Below, piece by piece: positions 1 through 8,268 of a DNA stretch of 64,000 bases (position 1 is the stretch's first letter; every line of letters begins with the position of its first letter). The stretch is from Haloprofundus salilacus. Lineage in GTDB: Archaea; Halobacteriota; Halobacteria; Halobacteriales; Haloferacaceae. Location of the stretch: NCBI RefSeq assembly GCF_020150815.1, contig NZ_CP083723.1, positions 372,001-436,000 of the forward strand. Reading direction: 5' to 3'. A model generated the notes under the pieces. The model had not been told where the DNA came from, made no database searches, and was given only the letters and a program-made list of their open reading frames with translations. Made by a program: the position numbers and the translations under genes.

Positions 1-554
1 GTGTCCTGACGGTCGGAACCGAAGGCGGCGAGGTGTACGCGCTCGACCCGTACGGAGAGCGCGGCTACTGGCGGACCAAACTCGGCGGCGCGGTGCAGGC
101 GCTCGCGGTCAAAAACAGCGACGTGTTCGCCGGGGGATTCGGCGGCCCCCTCGCGCGACTTCAGTCCGGCGCCTTCGCCGGAACGCCCCGCTGGGAGAGC
201 GACGCCGTCACCGCCCACCGGTCGCTCGTGGTCGCGAACGACGCCGTCTTCGGCACCGACGGGACGGGACTTACCGCAGTCGACGCGGCTTCGGGCGAAA
301 CCCGCTGGACAGTCGGGGACGACTACTTCTCGGGACCCGCCGCAGCGGGCGAGATACTCTACGTCGGCGGCGAGAGCCGCGTGGATGCCTACGCGCTCGA
401 CGGCGGCGTCGGCGTCGACGACGTTCGATTCGGCGCCAAACGGTGGTCGTTCGATCTGGAGGGCGGCGTTCAGGAGGGTCTCGCCGTCGCCGACGGCGCG
501 GTTTTCGCGCTGACCACTACTGAAGATAAATCACGGGCGTACGCTATCGAGTAA
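1..554 (+). CDS. PQQ-like beta-propeller repeat protein (5' end cut by window)
   Basis: The reading frame is already open at position 3 and encodes VLTVGTEGGEVYALD before the first possible start codon, a GTG at 33, so the true start lies outside the window. Several blade-like repeats are visible, each with a hydrophobic strand, a G-[TGS]-x-[DSG] turn and YALD or AVDAASGE endings, typical of PQQ or outer-membrane-assembly BamB-like propellers. Haloarchaea have many such proteins, often exported lipoproteins, but the N-terminus that would show this is missing. The stop is TAA at 552. No specific substrate can be inferred. Confidence 0.75.
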   Translation, partial: VLTVGTEGGEVYALDPYGERGYWRTKLGGAVQALAVKNSDVFAGGFGGPLARLQSGAFAGTPRWESDAVTAHRSLVVANDAVFGTDGTGLTAVDAASGETRWTVGDDYFSGPAAAGEILYVGGESRVDAYALDGGVGVDDVRFGAKRWSFDLEGGVQEGLAVADGAVFALTTTEDKSRAYAIE

Positions 555-593
555 AAGTGACGACGGGCACGGACTCCGGTCGGGAGCGGTCGT

Positions 594-2861
594 TCAGTCG
601 TCGTCCGACGCCGACCCGGAGCCGAACAGCCGGCTGAGCAGCGACCGCTCGCTCGGGCGCTCGGCGAGCAGCACCGAACACTCCACCTCGTCGACGATGT
701 CGTAGACGAGCGACCCGGTCAACAGTCGCGAGAGCAGGCCGCGTTCGGTCGCGCCGATGACGACCATCGACATCTCCTCGGAGTGGCGGCCGATGGCACC
801 CTCGACGTCGCCGGAGACGTCGACGCGAATCTCGGCGTCTTCGATGTCCCGTTCTTCGGCCCACTCGCGGAGGAACGTCTCGCCCGCTTCGCGCTCGTCC
901 TCGCCGTCGACGACGTAGAGCAGCGAGACGTTCGAACCCTGGTTGAGCAGGACGCGCGCGACCTCTGCGCTGAGGTCGGAGTCGCCGCCGCCTGCCGTCG
1001 GGACCAGCACGTCAGAGGGGTCGAACCCCTCGTCTTTCAGCACGAGGAAGTCGCACGGCAGGTTCCCGGCGAGTTCGCCGAGCGTCCCCTCGACGCGGCC
1101 GGCCGACCAGAACGGCGAGCCGCCCCAGCCCATCACGACGAGGTCAGCGCGGTGGTCGCGGGCGGCGTCGAACACCTCCTCGACGGAGCGGTGAGAGACG
1201 ATGGTCTGCGTCTCGACGGGTGCGCCGAACGTCTCCGCGTCCTCGCGGGCGGCCGCCAGCAACTTCTCGGATTCGGCGTCGATCTGCTCGACGCGCTCGG
1301 CCCCGGCCGACAGCGGCACCTGGTCCGGGACGGTGACGATGTGAACGGCTTCGACTGTCCCGCCGCGAGCCGTCGCCAGCAGACTCGCGAGTTCGATGAG
1401 GTGTTTCTCCGTTCGCGGGTTCGAGAGCGGGACCATGACGCGGTAGTCGCCGCCGTCGGGTTTGACCGTGCTGGCAGCTGAGACGGCCGCGTCGGGCATC
1501 TCCTCCGAACGTGAGAGGATGTACCGACTGAGTAGCCCGCCTGTCTCGACTTTCTCACGCGCGTAGACGAAGTACCACACCACTGCGCCCAGGACAAACA
1601 CCGCCGACAGCGCGATCTCGATGTCGTCCATGAACGCGACGAGTCCGAGTGACAGCAGCGCCCCTGCGATGGGCGTCACCGGGTAGAACGGCACGCGGAA
1701 CTCCGGGTCGTAATCGACGGCGTCGGACTCGCGGAAGACGATGAGTGCGGCGTTCATCAGCGCGTAAACGATGAGGTGCAGTACGCTCGCCGCCTTCGCC
1801 AACACCGCAAGGTCCTGGCCCAAAGCCGAGATAAAGACGATGATGATGAGTCCGGTCACCAGAATCGAGCGGTACGGCGTCGCGAACCTCGGGTGAATCT
1901 TGTTGAGCCAGTTCGTGACGATTTTTTCGCGACCCATCGCGAAGTTGATGCGCGCAGACGCGAGAATCGAGGCGTTCGCCGATGACGCCGTCGCCAACAG
2001 CGCGCCGAGCGTCATCACTGTCGCCGCGGCGCCGGCGATACCAGCCGGGAACGCGACTTCGGCAGCTTGCGCGACCGGCGCATCCTGGCTCAAGTCGGTC
2101 CACGGGACGACGCCGAGCATTACCGTCACCAGGATGGCGTAGACGACGGTGACGAGCGCGACGCTGCCGATGATGGCGATAGGGAGATTACGGCCAGGGT
2201 TTTTGAGTTCCTCGGCGACGGTCGCGATTTTCGCGTAGCCGAGAAAGGAGACGAACACTAACGCGGTTCCCGGAAGGATGGCCCCGAAGCCGAAGGGGGC
2301 GAGACCGTCCTCGCCGGCGAGCGTCGCGTAGTCGAAGGAGCTCCACCCCGCAACGGCGAAGACGCCGAGAATCGCCAACAGAATGAGCACGATGACGGTC
2401 TGGACGCCGCCGGTCTCCTTCGCGCCGATGTAGTTGACGCCGACGAAGACGAATCCAGCGAGCAGCGCGCCCACCTGTATCGGCGAGAGAAACAGGACGC
2501 CGGGGAGGCCAACGAGTTCGGCGAGATACTGGCCGAAGCCAATACAGTAGAACGCAGAAGCGAACGCGAGGCCGACCCAGTCGCCGAGACCGGCGATAGA
2601 CCCGAAAAGCGGGCCGAGCGCGCGGTTGACGTAGTAGTAGCCGCCGCCGGCTTTCGGCATCGCCGTGCCGAGTTCCGACACCGACAGCGCGTTCACCATC
2701 GCGATGAGACCGCCGACGACGAAGGAGACGACGACGATGGGACCCGCTTCCTGGGCGGCAACGCCCGGGAGGACGAAGATACCCGCGCCGATCATCGTCC
2801 CGATACCGATAGTCATCGCCGACAACAACCCGAGGTCCTTGGCTAACTCCTCGTCAGCCAT
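594..2861 (-). CDS. APC-family amino-acid permease fused to two UspA domains
   Basis: This 755-residue protein has an N-terminal APC amino-acid/polyamine permease of about 12 membrane helices (residues 10-430, with the family's GIGTMIGAGIFVLPG glycine-rich first helix). A cytoplasmic tail follows with two tandem universal-stress-protein domains at roughly 475-610 and 615-735. The second keeps a glycine-rich nucleotide loop (VVIGATERG, then TGS). The layout is common in haloarchaea, where the UspA tail is thought to sense ATP or AMP and gate uptake; that role is inference. The gene has a long upstream region with a TATA-like site about 220 bp away. The Lrp-type regulator gene next upstream on the same strand is a plausible controller. 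Confidence 0.9.
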   Translation of the reverse strand: MADEELAKDLGLLSAMTIGIGTMIGAGIFVLPGVAAQEAGPIVVVSFVVGGLIAMVNALSVSELGTAMPKAGGGYYYVNRALGPLFGSIAGLGDWVGLAFASAFYCIGFGQYLAELVGLPGVLFLSPIQVGALLAGFVFVGVNYIGAKETGGVQTVIVLILLAILGVFAVAGWSSFDYATLAGEDGLAPFGFGAILPGTALVFVSFLGYAKIATVAEELKNPGRNLPIAIIGSVALVTVVYAILVTVMLGVVPWTDLSQDAPVAQAAEVAFPAGIAGAAATVMTLGALLATASSANASILASARINFAMGREKIVTNWLNKIHPRFATPYRSILVTGLIIIVFISALGQDLAVLAKAASVLHLIVYALMNAALIVFRESDAVDYDPEFRVPFYPVTPIAGALLSLGLVAFMDDIEIALSAVFVLGAVVWYFVYAREKVETGGLLSRYILSRSEEMPDAAVSAASTVKPDGGDYRVMVPLSNPRTEKHLIELASLLATARGGTVEAVHIVTVPDQVPLSAGAERVEQIDAESEKLLAAAREDAETFGAPVETQTIVSHRSVEEVFDAARDHRADLVVMGWGGSPFWSAGRVEGTLGELAGNLPCDFLVLKDEGFDPSDVLVPTAGGGDSDLSAEVARVLLNQGSNVSLLYVVDGEDEREAGETFLREWAEERDIEDAEIRVDVSGDVEGAIGRHSEEMSMVVIGATERGLLSRLLTGSLVYDIVDEVECSVLLAERPSERSLLSRLFGSGSASDDD

Positions 2862-3060
2862 CGTGTCCTCCCGCCGGTCCGTCTACGGTCCGTTTCTCGC
2901 ATCGAACGGCTGTCTCTCGTAGCTTCATAGCGGCTTGGTCGGTCGCGGCCGCGCGATGGCGACCGGTGCGTCGCCGCGACGTCGTCTCTCGTTCCTCTCG
3001 GTTCGAATTCTCATGCTCGACCGTATCGTGTCGGGGTACATAACTCAACCGACTGAAATC

Positions 3061-3088
3061 TACTCGAAACGAAAACGAGTATTTAAAT
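3061..3088 (-). promoter_or_regulatory. Inverted repeat touching a TATA-like box, upstream of the permease gene
   Basis: TACTCG, nine bases, then CGAGTA forms a perfect inverted repeat at 3061-3081, and its last bases run into ATTTAAAT (3081-3088), a good archaeal TATA sequence readable on both strands. Read on the minus strand this would drive the permease with a leader of about 190 nt. The 2862-3220 stretch holds no other gene I can support. A repressor or activator site is inference; the Lrp-like protein encoded at 3221-3973 is the obvious candidate binder. Confidence 0.45.
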
Positions 3089-3220
3089 GAGGTAGGCATC
3101 GAGCAGTAGTTCATATATCGACGGGTACGGTGAGGGAGACGGCGGCGTCGTCACTCGCGGTTCCTCCATATCGTGCGGAAAGCGTCCTCGTGCCGTCGTC
3201 AGCGAACGTCGGTCGCCGAA

Positions 3221-3973
3221 CTACTCCGTGTTCCGGAGCGCGGCGAGCGTCTCGTCGGGAACGTCGCCGCGTGAAAACAGCGTCACCTCGTCGCCCGCCC
3301 GGAGGACCGTATCGCCCCGCGGCGTCACGACGCTCTGGCCGCGGTCGACCGAGATAACGAGCGTATCCGCGTCGAGCAGCCCTCGGTCGCCCGCCTCCGA
3401 CAGCGTCAACCCGTCGATGGGCGCCTCCTCGCCGATAGTCGCCTCGACGATTTCGGAGCCCCCGGTGAGGCTGACGAAGTCCGAGAGCGTCCCGCGACGT
3501 TCGTCCTCTTCGGGTTCGTACGGCGCGTACGGGAGGTACGAATCCGCCTGTACGAGATCCTCGTCCTCGATTTCGATTCCCAGGCTGGAGAGCGCCCGCG
3601 CGACGCGCCGCAGGTCGGCGATGTCCTCCCCGACGGCGAGCACGTGGAGGTTTCTGCGGCCGGTCATCAGCTCCCGAACGTGGACGACGCCCGGGACGGT
3701 TCGCACTCTCGCGGCGACGGACTCCCGCTCGGCGACGGGCGCGTTACAGAGATAGAGATTCGTCAGTCGACCGTCGGCCTGTTCGAAGTCGACGTGCGCG
3801 TAGTAGCCCTTGATGATGCCCGCCTCCTCCAGTCGGGCGATTCGGTTGCGGATCGTCCCGGCGGAGACGCCCAGGCCCTCGGCGATGGTCGGCGCGGACG
3901 TGTTGCGCGCGTCCGCCATCAGCGCGTGGATGACTCGGCGGTCGACCTCGTCGAGTTGGTACTCCTCGTTCAT
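3221..3973 (-). CDS. Lrp/AsnC-family regulator with C-terminal TrkA_C (RCK_C) domain
   Basis: The 250-residue protein starts with an AsnC-type winged helix-turn-helix (residues 5-55: LDEVDRRVIHALMADAR, then SAGTIRNRIARLEEAGII). A small-molecule-binding RAM-like fold covers about 65-150. A TrkA_C domain lies at about 170-247 (DGLTLSEAG...LVISVDRGQSVVTPRGD...RAGDEVTLFSRG). TrkA_C domains bind ligands, including cyclic nucleotides in some bacteria, so the protein may integrate an amino-acid-type and a second ligand signal; that is inference. It starts two bases after the deoC stop, so both genes are probably one transcript. The neighbouring permease is a likely target. Confidence 0.88.
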   Translation of the reverse strand: MNEEYQLDEVDRRVIHALMADARNTSAPTIAEGLGVSAGTIRNRIARLEEAGIIKGYYAHVDFEQADGRLTNLYLCNAPVAERESVAARVRTVPGVVHVRELMTGRRNLHVLAVGEDIADLRRVARALSSLGIEIEDEDLVQADSYLPYAPYEPEEDERRGTLSDFVSLTGGSEIVEATIGEEAPIDGLTLSEAGDRGLLDADTLVISVDRGQSVVTPRGDTVLRAGDEVTLFSRGDVPDETLAALRNTE

Positions 3974-3975
3974 CC

Positions 3976-4611
3976 TTACTCCGGCGCGCCCTCGACGATT
4001 TCGACGCCGCTCGACGCGCCGATGCGCTCGGCCCCCGCCTCGAACATCGCCATCGCCTCCTCGTAACTGCCGACGCCGCCGCTGGCTTTCACGGGGAGGT
4101 ACTCGGCCATCAGTTCCACGTCTTCAGCCGTCGCGCCCCCGTCAGCGAAGCCGGTCGAGGTCTTCACGAACGCGGCGTCGGCCTGTCTCGCCGCCTCGCA
4201 GGCGCGGTGCTTCTCCTCGTCGGTCAAAAGCGCTGTCTCGATGATGACTTTCACCGGAACCGGCACCGCGGCGACGACTTCGGCGATGTCGGCTTCGACG
4301 GCCTCGTCCTCGCCCGCCTTCAGGCGACCGACGTTGAGTACCATGTCCAGTTCGTCCGCGCCCCGGTCCCACGCGTCGACGGCCTCGGCGCGCTTGGCTT
4401 CCGTCGAGTGCTGACCGTGCGGAAAACCGACCACCGTCGCGAGCGTCACGTCCGGCGCGTACTCGGCGGCCTCGGCGGCGTAACACGGCGGGATGCAGGC
4501 GTTCATCCCGTACTCGACGGCGTCGTCGAGGACTCCGTCCACGTCGTCGAGCGTCGTCTCCGGGCCGAGGACGGTGTGGTCGATGCGGGCGGCGAGTTCG
4601 CTGCGCTCCAT
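3976..4611 (-). CDS. deoC: Deoxyribose-phosphate aldolase
   Basis: The product is 211 residues when started at the ATG at 4611 ([20 protein letters not shown]). An ATG 75 bases further upstream is in frame but would add an unlikely Arg-rich extension, and the TATA box lies inside it. DeoC cleaves 2-deoxyribose-5-phosphate to glyceraldehyde-3-phosphate and acetaldehyde in nucleoside catabolism. Family signatures include DHT near the N-terminus, the KVIIET strand with a catalytic-type lysine, and FVKTSTGF with the Schiff-base lysine. A short spacing of two bases to the Lrp-type regulator gene suggests an operon. A nucleoside phosphorylase (8269-8997) nearby fits the same pathway. Confidence 0.93.
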   Translation of the reverse strand: MERSELAARIDHTVLGPETTLDDVDGVLDDAVEYGMNACIPPCYAAEAAEYAPDVTLATVVGFPHGQHSTEAKRAEAVDAWDRGADELDMVLNVGRLKAGEDEAVEADIAEVVAAVPVPVKVIIETALLTDEEKHRACEAARQADAAFVKTSTGFADGGATAEDVELMAEYLPVKASGGVGSYEEAMAMFEAGAERIGASSGVEIVEGAPE

Positions 4612-4633
4612 GGCGACCCCACGGCGGCGGGCG

Positions 4634-4639
4634 TTAAAA
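4634..4639 (-). promoter_or_regulatory. TATA box of deoC (leaderless promoter)
   Basis: On the minus strand TTTTAA lies 23-28 nt before the deoC ATG at 4611. This is the spacing expected for leaderless haloarchaeal transcripts and supports the shorter start. Confidence 0.55.
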
Positions 4640-4811
4640 TCCCGCCGGAGACCGCCGTGACGTGTTTTGCCCGGCGAGATGTCCACTGCCTTCCGAACTG
4701 GCCGCCGTCTCCCGAGCTGTTACCGCCTCTTGAGCTGTCCACTGTCTCCCGAGACGACCGCGTCGTCAGCGTTCGGTAAGGCTTTCACGGCGGCCCGACA
4801 CTCCTCGCCTC

Positions 4812-5618
4812 ATGCAGGTGTTGCCCGAGGGCTTCGCGCTGCCGCCGCCGCCGTATCTCCTCGCGCTCGTTGTCGGTCTCTCCGTCGTCAGCTACGCGCT
4901 GTATCGGCGTCGACCCGCACTCACCGACCGCCACGTGCTCGCGCTCGCCCCGTGGATGGTCACTGGGTCGGCGCTCCACGTCGCCTACGCGCTCGGGACG
5001 CTCCCTCCTGTAATCGAACCGCTGATGGGGACGCCGTCGGTGTATCTCTCCGTCGCCGTCGTCGCCGGCGGCGTCTGGGTCGTCGCCGACTCGTTGAACC
5101 GGCCCGTCCCGACCTCGGTCGCTGTCGCAGGCGTCGTCGCGACGGTTCCCGCCGTCGGCCTCCCGCTCGCCTCGGCGCTCTCGGCGGGGTCGTTCCAGCC
5201 ATTCTGGTCGACCGTCGCGCTCGTCGTCTCGCTCCTCCTCGGCGCGGCGGCGTGGGTCGCGCTGAAAGCCGTTCGCCCCGAGACGGCCCTCACCCGGTGG
5301 GCCGGTGCGCTGGCGGTGTTCGGCCACACCCTCGACGGCGTCTCGACGGCCGTCGGTCTCGATATCCTCTCGTTCGGCGAGCGGACGCCGCTCTCGCGGC
5401 TCATCTTCGAGTTCGCCGCCGAGTTGCCGACTGCGGACCTCGTCGGGACCGGGTGGCTGTTCGTCACGGTGAAACTGCTTCTCGCCGGCGTCGTGGTCTC
5501 GCTCATGGCCGACTACGTTCGCGAGGAACCGAGCGAGGGCTTTCTGCTCTTGGCGCTCGTCGCGGCCGTCGGTCTGGGACCGGGCGTTCACAACCTCATC
5601 CTCTTCGCCGTCGCCTGA
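4812..5618 (+). CDS. DUF63 family multi-pass membrane protein
   Basis: This 268-residue protein is almost entirely hydrophobic, with about seven to eight predicted membrane helices separated by short loops. It matches the archaeal DUF63 family: an early SYALYRRRP turn, a WMVTGSALHVAYALG helix, and a late GHTLDGVSTAVGLD segment whose polar residues (H, D, T) sit in a helix and could bind a ligand or metal. The family's function is unknown. It stands alone on the plus strand between deoC and a PfkB kinase. Confidence 0.8.
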   Translation: MQVLPEGFALPPPPYLLALVVGLSVVSYALYRRRPALTDRHVLALAPWMVTGSALHVAYALGTLPPVIEPLMGTPSVYLSVAVVAGGVWVVADSLNRPVPTSVAVAGVVATVPAVGLPLASALSAGSFQPFWSTVALVVSLLLGAAAWVALKAVRPETALTRWAGALAVFGHTLDGVSTAVGLDILSFGERTPLSRLIFEFAAELPTADLVGTGWLFVTVKLLLAGVVVSLMADYVREEPSEGFLLLALVAAVGLGPGVHNLILFAVA

Positions 5619-5681
5619 CTCTGTTCCTCGCCGACCGCCGCGTCGGGTGGCTTTTTCTCGCCGGCGGCCGAGAGTCGTCCC

Positions 5682-6560
5682 ATGCCCCGCGTCATCTGCG
5701 CCGGTCACGTCAACTGGGACGTGACGCTCCGCGTCGACCACCTCCCCGAGCCGGACGGCGAAGCGGTTATCGAGGCGGAGACCGGCGCGGGCGGCGGCAG
5801 CGCCGCGAACGTTGCCGGCGGTCTCGCCGGACTCGATGTCCGGACAACTCTTTTCGGGAGCGTCGGCGACGACGACCACGGAACGGAGGTGCGAGCAGAA
5901 CTCGCCGACGCAGGCGTCGACTGCGAGACGCTGGTGCGAGCGGACGGAGCGACCGCCGTCAAATATCTCGTCGTCGCCGACGACGGGCGCGTGATGGTGC
6001 TCGGCCGCGACGGCGCCAACGAAGCCTTTTCCGCTACCGACCTCGCGGCGGAGCGACTCGCGGCCGCCGACCACCTCCACCTGACGAGCCACGACCCCGA
6101 GACAGCGGCGACGTTGGTCGACCGCGCGCACGCGGTCGGCGTGCCGGTCAGTTTCGACCCCGGTCGGCGCGTCGGCGACCGAGGGTTCGAGGGCGCGCTC
6201 GACGGCGCGGACGTAGTGTTTCTCAACGACCGCGAGGCGGCGGCGGCGCTTGACGCCGACCTCTCGCCGGAGGGCCGGACGTTTGTGCTGAAACACGGGC
6301 CGCGCGGCGCGGAGGTCCGCACGTCGACGGAGACACACACGCACCCGGGGTTCGCCGTCGACACTGTCGACACGACGGGTGCGGGCGACGCGTTCGCCGC
6401 GGGGTTCCTCGCGAGTCGTCTCGGCGGCGGCGGCTACGACCGGGCGCTCGCCGTCGCCAACGCCTGCGGCGCGCTCGCGGCGTCGTCGCTCGGCGCGCGA
6501 ACGACACTCGATTGGGACGCTGTCGACCGACTGCTCGGCGCGACAATTGACACCGACTGA
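5682..6560 (+). CDS. PfkB-family carbohydrate kinase
   Basis: A 292-residue ribokinase-fold kinase. The N-terminal glycine motif GGGSAANVAGGLAGL (about residues 37-51) matches PfkB signature 1, and DTTGAGDAFAAGFLA (about 231-245) is signature 2 with the catalytic aspartate in GAGD. It therefore phosphorylates a sugar or nucleoside using ATP. The substrate cannot be read from sequence; ribose, a nucleoside or 2-keto-3-deoxygluconate are options. Proximity to deoC and a nucleoside phosphorylase favours pentose or nucleoside salvage, as inference. A T-rich TATA-like stretch (CTTTTTC, about 5647-5653) sits some 30 nt before the ATG. Confidence 0.88.
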   Translation: MPRVICAGHVNWDVTLRVDHLPEPDGEAVIEAETGAGGGSAANVAGGLAGLDVRTTLFGSVGDDDHGTEVRAELADAGVDCETLVRADGATAVKYLVVADDGRVMVLGRDGANEAFSATDLAAERLAAADHLHLTSHDPETAATLVDRAHAVGVPVSFDPGRRVGDRGFEGALDGADVVFLNDREAAAALDADLSPEGRTFVLKHGPRGAEVRTSTETHTHPGFAVDTVDTTGAGDAFAAGFLASRLGGGGYDRALAVANACGALAASSLGARTTLDWDAVDRLLGATIDTD

Positions 6561-6654
6561 CGACGACGACACCAACTTACGCTGACTAGCGCCGACTGAC
6601 ACCAACTATTTCTGTTCGCCTACCTGTCAGAACCGTCGATTGTCCTCCCGCACG

Positions 6655-6660
6655 TTTATA
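6655..6660 (+). promoter_or_regulatory. TATA box for the gene at 6686
   Basis: TTTATA lies 26-31 nt before the ATG at 6686, so transcription should begin at or next to the start codon. Confidence 0.55.
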
Positions 6661-6685
6661 CGATAGTACAGACTTTTCCGGGGTG

Positions 6686-7198
6686 ATGCTCGCCGACACC
6701 GTCCTCGACCTAGCGGCGACGCGCGGCGTCGCGTCGATGATTCGCCTTGCACTGGGTGCGCTGGCGGGTCTCGTCGCGGCTGTCGTCATGGACGCGCCGA
6801 TGGGTCGACAGGAGGGCGGCTTCACCCCCGCCTACGTCGCCGCGTCGGTGCTGCGCCGAACGACCCCGGACGCGGTGAGTTTCCGCGACGCCACCGTCGT
6901 CCACCACGGCGCCGGGTTGCTCGCGGGCGTTCTCTACGCCGTCGTGCTGACGTTCGGCGAGACTGTCGTCCCCCGCGTGGTCTCGCTCGGCGGGGTCGAC
7001 CTCCTGTCGCATCTGGTTGCCGTGGGCGTCGTCGTCTCGTTCATCTACGTCTTCTTCGCCCACTTCGTCCTCCCGCGCGCCGGCGGCGACATCTACGAGG
7101 AGCAGTCGACCGCGGTTCGCGGACAGTGGCTCCGCTCGTCGCTCGTCTTCGGCGCGGCGCTGGCCGTCGTCGCTCCGTTTCTGTTCGCCGTCGTCTGA
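6686..7198 (+). CDS. Small integral membrane protein, function unknown
   Basis: 170 residues with four predicted membrane helices (about 20-40, 70-90, 100-125 and 148-168). A GTG three bases upstream and an internal ATG at 6737 are alternative starts; the TATA box at 6655-6660 favours 6683-6686. Conserved-looking features are VMDAPMGRQEGGFTPAYVAASVL and a VVHHGAGLLAGVLY segment with two histidines at the membrane edge. I do not recognise a characterised family. It ends three bases before the convergent gene at 7202. Confidence 0.75.
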   Translation: MLADTVLDLAATRGVASMIRLALGALAGLVAAVVMDAPMGRQEGGFTPAYVAASVLRRTTPDAVSFRDATVVHHGAGLLAGVLYAVVLTFGETVVPRVVSLGGVDLLSHLVAVGVVVSFIYVFFAHFVLPRAGGDIYEEQSTAVRGQWLRSSLVFGAALAVVAPFLFAVV

Positions 7199-7201
7199 AG
7201 C

Positions 7202-7723
7202 TCACTCCTCGGGCGGAAACGACAACTCGCCGCTCCCCTCGCGGCGCATCACGTCCCGAGCGAACACCCGAATCCCGTAGACGAGCTCCGCCTCGTCGTC
7301 GTACGACCGAACCGTCGCGTCCCAGCGGTCGGCGACGGCGCGGATCATCGCGCTCCGGACGCCGGACTCGTGGACGAACAGCACTCGTTCATGCGCGCGA
7401 TCGGACATGTCCTCCAGCACCGCCCCGACTTCGATGCCGACGCCGAGGTTCCGTCCGTCGCCGGGGACGACGAAGACGACGGCGTTGCTGGCGCGGGCAA
7501 ACTGCAGCGACTGCGTCCCGGCGTCCATCTCCTCCAACTCGATGTCCGCGTCGGTGGCGAGGAACGCGTTGAAGCCGACATCTCGCAAATCGTCGCGCAG
7601 GCGTTCGAGGAAGGCGAACATCTCGCTGTCCTCGCCGCGGTGGCCCTTGTACGGTCCCATCAGGTAGACGAGGAAGCGCCGGTAGGTCGTCGGCGGGAGG
7701 GTGTCGAGGAGGTAGTCGCGCAT
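7202..7723 (-). CDS. Conserved haloarchaeal protein with a nucleotide-sugar-enzyme-like fold, function unknown
   Basis: A soluble 173-residue acidic protein. The order of strands and motifs (FLVYLMGPYKGH, then FLERLRDDLRDVGFNAFL, then FARASNAVVFVVPGDGRNLGVGIEVGAVLE) resembles the nucleoside 2-deoxyribosyltransferase or TIR-like alpha/beta fold, where a central Glu in an 'xGxxxExG' context is functional. This resemblance is from pattern only and could be wrong. No membrane segments or signal peptide. It is convergent with the membrane protein gene at 6686 and has its own leaderless promoter. Confidence 0.75.
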   Translation of the reverse strand: MRDYLLDTLPPTTYRRFLVYLMGPYKGHRGEDSEMFAFLERLRDDLRDVGFNAFLATDADIELEEMDAGTQSLQFARASNAVVFVVPGDGRNLGVGIEVGAVLEDMSDRAHERVLFVHESGVRSAMIRAVADRWDATVRSYDDEAELVYGIRVFARDVMRREGSGELSFPPEE

Positions 7724-7750
7724 CTTTGGTAGTGGTTCTCGGAGGGGTAG

Positions 7751-7758
7751 TATAAAAA
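7751..7758 (-). promoter_or_regulatory. TATA box for the gene at 7202-7723
   Basis: On the minus strand TTTTTATA lies 28-35 nt before the ATG at 7723. Confidence 0.55.
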
Positions 7759-7790
7759 TGGCGGCTGTTTCAGGGGACGTTGACTCAAGA

Positions 7791-7806
7791 AGTGTTATGT
7801 GACACT
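7791..7806 (+). promoter_or_regulatory. Inverted repeat before a winged-helix gene, possible operator
   Basis: AGTGT, six bases, ACACT forms a perfect 5-bp-arm inverted repeat 32 bp before the start chosen for the regulator gene. ArsR-type proteins often bind such a dyad in their own promoter. The arms are short, so chance is not excluded. Confidence 0.3.
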
Positions 7807-7837
7807 AACTGCTACTGAGAAACAGCAAGTGGTCGCC

Positions 7838-8209
7838 ATGTCCAAAGCCGAACACCCCCACATCCCCGAACTTCCCGAGGACGGCGTCCTCACGCTGAGC
7901 GAGTATCTCGCGATGCAGCGCGCCATCGGCGAGGAGACGCGCTACCGCGTGCTCGCCGAACTGCTGCGCGAGGGCGAACTGAGCGCGAGCGAGTTAGCAG
8001 AGAGCCTCGACAGTCCCTCGAACCGCCTGCACTACCACCTCGACAAACTCGTCGACGTGGGATTGGTGGCGAACCGAAAGCGTCGCGAACGCGGCCAGGA
8101 CGGCCTCTACTCGTACTACGTCGCGACCGCGCTCGGCGAAGCCATCATGACCCACGGCGTGAGCGAACTCATCGCCGAGGAGCGTGAACTGTTGCAGCGG
8201 TACGGCTGA
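7838..8209 (+). CDS. ArsR-like winged-helix transcriptional regulator
   Basis: 123 residues from the ATG at 7838 (MSKAEHPHIPELPEDG). A GTG at 7799 is in frame, but it overlaps the dyad and adds 13 unsupported residues. The core is a winged helix: YLAMQRAIGEETRYRVLAELL, then ELSASELAESLDSPSNRLHYHLDKLVDVGLV, with the recognition helix in NRLHYHLDKL, then a wing RERGQDGLYSYY. No metal-binding cysteines are present, so it is not an obvious metalloregulator. It probably controls itself or a neighbour such as the nucleoside phosphorylase gene that follows; that is inference. Confidence 0.85.
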   Translation: MSKAEHPHIPELPEDGVLTLSEYLAMQRAIGEETRYRVLAELLREGELSASELAESLDSPSNRLHYHLDKLVDVGLVANRKRRERGQDGLYSYYVATALGEAIMTHGVSELIAEERELLQRYG

Positions 8210-8268
8210 GCTCGGGAGGCGACACGAGAGACCAATCAGTTTTTCCCGACTACCTGTGACCCTCGGAT

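Noticed and set aside
4785-6605. Long minus-strand frame of 606 residues opposite the PfkB and DUF63 genes
   Set aside because: Its product is Arg/Glu/Asp-rich without any domain and it is fully antisense to two clear genes. High GC opens such shadow frames everywhere in this window.
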